A stretch of 16,176 nucleotides of DNA, taken from CAVAWX01 sp963614215 (lineage in GTDB: Bacteria; Actinomycetota; Coriobacteriia; Coriobacteriales; QAMH01). The translations under genes were made by a program, and so were the position numbers. Below, one piece after another: positions 15,340 through 16,176 of the stretch. The DNA lies in contig CAVECB010000035.1 in assembly GCA_963614215.1 (NCBI GenBank), forward strand, positions 1 through 16,176. The letters run 5' to 3'. The notes under the pieces were generated by a model. That model saw nothing but the letters and a program-made list of their open reading frames with translations. It was not told the DNA's origin and did not search any database. Within the stretch, counting starts at the first letter, position 1. Each line of letters opens with the position of its first letter.

Positions 15340-15645
15340 CTACTCCCCCGTCGCAAGTTTCGCGCGCACGCGCTCGTTTCGTATCTCCTCGTCAGACATC
15401 GTGGAGAAACGCGAGCTTTCGGGCGGGATACTTTGGACAAAGTCTGCGGCCTCCTCGATCTGGCGCGCCGACATGGAGGCCATGCCCCTGCGCTCGTCGC
15501 CCCAAGGCAGGGCGCCTTCGCGAATGATGAAATCGTAAAGCTCGTTTATGGCACCGGAGGGCGTCTTGCCGCATTTCCTGAGAATCGCGCCGGCACGCGC
15601 CTTCTTCAGGTCGTCCATCCTCGCCGTCACCATCGCCGTGCCCAT
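15340..15645 (-). CDS. RelB/DinJ-like antitoxin
   Basis: 101 residues from ATG 15645, chosen for AAGGAGC five or six bases upstream; a longer frame to 15762 begins inside the promoter and has no such site. The N-terminus is a RelB/DinJ-type ribbon-helix-helix: MVTARMDDLKKARAGAILRK (5-24), KTPSGAINELYDFIIREGALPW (27-48, shown as the family pattern). The C-terminal half (acidic, MSARQIEEAADFV, STMSDEEIRNERVRAKLA) would bind the toxin. RelB/DinJ antitoxins classically neutralise RelE/YafQ toxins, but the partner here is a PIN protein three bases downstream, a hybrid pairing. First gene of the operon and probably its repressor. Confidence 0.85.
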   Translation of the reverse strand: MGTAMVTARMDDLKKARAGAILRKCGKTPSGAINELYDFIIREGALPWGDERRGMASMSARQIEEAADFVQSIPPESSRFSTMSDEEIRNERVRAKLATGE

Positions 15646-15716
15646 GTCGCGCTCCTTGCCGTCCGGCTCGGCGTTCCGCTCGATGCCGCGCGGAATGCCG
15701 TGCAGAATGCCCCGTG

Positions 15717-15738
15717 AAATGTTGTACGTAATACATTT
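15717..15738 (-). promoter_or_regulatory. Probable operator of the RelB-PIN operon
   Basis: A 22-base quasi-palindrome with half-sites AAATGTATTAC and GTACAACATTT; nine of eleven positions are symmetric, with AAATGT/ACATTT exact. It overlaps the -10 box and the predicted start point, where a RelB-type antitoxin or its complex would repress. Confidence 0.5.
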
Positions 15739-15762
15739 TAGAGCGCAGCGCCGGCGCGTCAA
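15735..15762 (-). promoter_or_regulatory. Promoter of the RelB-PIN-WYL-WYL operon
   Basis: On the minus strand TTGACG (15762-15757), a 16-base spacer, and TAAAAT (15740-15735). Transcription would start near 15728, giving an 80-base leader before the antitoxin ATG. The -35 box is only seven bases from the 3' end of the tRNA-Arg fragment. Confidence 0.65.
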
Positions 15763-15769
15763 GTGAGGG

Positions 15770-15815
15770 TGGTGCGCCCGGGGAGATTCGAACTCCCGAC
15801 CTTCGGATTAGAAGC
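15770..15815 (-). other. 3' part of tRNA-Arg(UCU), likely integration attachment site
   Basis: On the minus strand this reads anticodon loop CTTCTAA (anticodon TCT), TCCGA, variable AGGTC, T arm GGGAG-TTCGAAT-CTCCC, acceptor strand CGGGCGC, A, CCA. The bases before the loop do not pair with the TCCGA stem strand, and no GCGCCCG acceptor 5' strand or D arm precedes it. So the gene is cut at the anticodon. tRNA 3' halves beginning at the anticodon loop are typical cores of tyrosine-recombinase att sites. Because the missing 5' half should lie to the right, the integrated element is expected to extend to the right of here. Confidence 0.75.
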
Positions 15816-15848
15816 GTCGGAAAGTTGGTTTTTTAGAACGTCTGTTCG

Positions 15849-15873
15849 ACCGCTCCAATACGAAAGGAGCGGT
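15849..15873. repeat. Inverted repeat beside the att site
   Basis: ACCGCTCC and GGAGCGGT, perfect 8-bp arms with a 9-base loop, between the tRNA fragment and the lectin gene. No T run follows in the minus direction. It may be a weak terminator for the lectin gene or part of the recombination site. Confidence 0.5.
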
Positions 15874-15898
15874 TTCAAGGCGTTAAAACCCGCCCCGG

Positions 15899-15925
15899 TT
15901 GCCGCATTTGCCGCATTTTGCCGCA
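15899..15925. repeat. Three TTGCCGCA direct repeats near the att site
   Basis: TTGCCGCA occurs at 15899, 15908 and 15918, with 9- and 10-base periods, about 85 bases from the tRNA core. Regularly spaced short repeats at this place resemble integrase or accessory-protein arm sites, though no binding data exist here. Confidence 0.5.
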
Positions 15926-15937
15926 CGGAGATTTTAA

Positions 15938-16176
15938 CTAATTCCCGCCATTAACAACATCAAGGAACTTGCTCGAGTTGGCATTGCAGAACGTCCACGT
16001 ACCGTCGCCGTGGTCAACGATGCTCCACAGCTGCGCCTCGGTGTTGTTGAGGTCATAGACTTGTATGCCTGTACCGTCATCTTTGCCGCCGCCGCACGCG
16101 TCCAGGCGCAAACCCTCGTTGACTTTCGGCGCAAGCGCGACGGGCGCGACAAACCCCGGCTCGTAGGCCACGCCGT
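15938..16176 (-). CDS. Ricin-type beta-trefoil lectin domain protein, C-terminal fragment (5' end outside window)
   Basis: The frame is open from the right edge to TAA 15940-15938; the start is not in the window (the GTG at 16171 is only an internal codon). The visible about 79 residues include VNEGLRLDACGGGKDDGTG, VYDLNNTEAQLWSIVDHGDG and FCNANSSKFLDVVNGGN, the LDV/QxW rhythm of a ricin-B-type carbohydrate-binding trefoil. The protein stops just after the second LDV-GG element, in mid-repeat, so the trefoil is incomplete at the C-terminus. It lies about 120 bases from the tRNA-Arg fragment, inside the inferred integrated element, and may have been cut by recombination. Confidence 0.7.
   Translation of the reverse strand, partial: GVAYEPGFVAPVALAPKVNEGLRLDACGGGKDDGTGIQVYDLNNTEAQLWSIVDHGDGTWTFCNANSSKFLDVVNGGN

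Noticed and set aside
15340..15762. Longer 140-codon start for the RelB-like antitoxin
   Set aside because: The upstream start lies on the -35 box; the internal ATG at 15645 has a well-placed AAGGAGC.
15770..15850. Complete tRNA-Arg gene
   Set aside because: Bases 5' of the anticodon loop cannot form the anticodon stem, and no D arm or matching acceptor strand is found.
15763..15954. Small plus-strand frame with PGRFELPTFGLEA
   Set aside because: This peptide is the well-known false translation of the antisense strand of a tRNA gene; it confirms the tRNA fragment, not a protein.

Overview
The window looks like chromosomal DNA from a high-GC anaerobic actinobacterium of class Coriobacteriia, probably the Eggerthella/Slackia/Gordonibacter side. 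This is an inference from gene content, base composition and the style of the toxin-antitoxin and SpaA-type surface proteins; no marker in the window fixes the genus. Every gene I can support lies on the minus strand, so transcription runs right to left. The long plus-strand reading frames are GC-driven shadows.

Left half (1-8194) is housekeeping. In transcription order it holds rpsT (S20), rplS (L19), rnhB (RNase HII), secD, secF and recJ, which runs off the left edge. The order rplS-rnhB and secD-secF-recJ is familiar from other bacteria. secD and secF are nearly contiguous, and recJ starts one base after the secF stop. Oddities: RecJ is fused to a RecQ-like superfamily 2 helicase; SecD has a strongly basic N-terminal extension of about 164 residues; SecF has a charged, finally acidic C-terminal tail of about 110 residues.

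The gap 8195-9015 holds an rpsT promoter, a strong minus-strand terminator with a possible small structured RNA upstream of it, and a block dense in palindromes and short repeats.

Right half (9016-15645) is accessory or adaptive. First comes a BrnT/BrnA-like toxin-antitoxin pair whose toxin gene is broken by an in-frame TGA. Next is a large cell-wall-anchored adhesin or pilin with four SpaA/Cna-B-like domains, whose 5' coding end carries a G10 homopolymer typical of phase-variable genes. Then comes an apparent four-gene operon: a RelB/DinJ-like antitoxin, a PIN-domain toxin, and two PafB/PafC-like WYL regulators joined by stop/start overlaps.

The right edge (15770-16176) carries the 3' part of a tRNA-Arg(UCU) gene without its 5' half, next to short repeats and a truncated ricin-type lectin gene. 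This is the signature of an attachment site left by an integrative element extending to the right. The best candidates for something new are the phase-variable adhesin, the RelB-PIN-WYL-WYL operon, the nonsense-interrupted toxin with intact antitoxin and operator, and the candidate small RNA.
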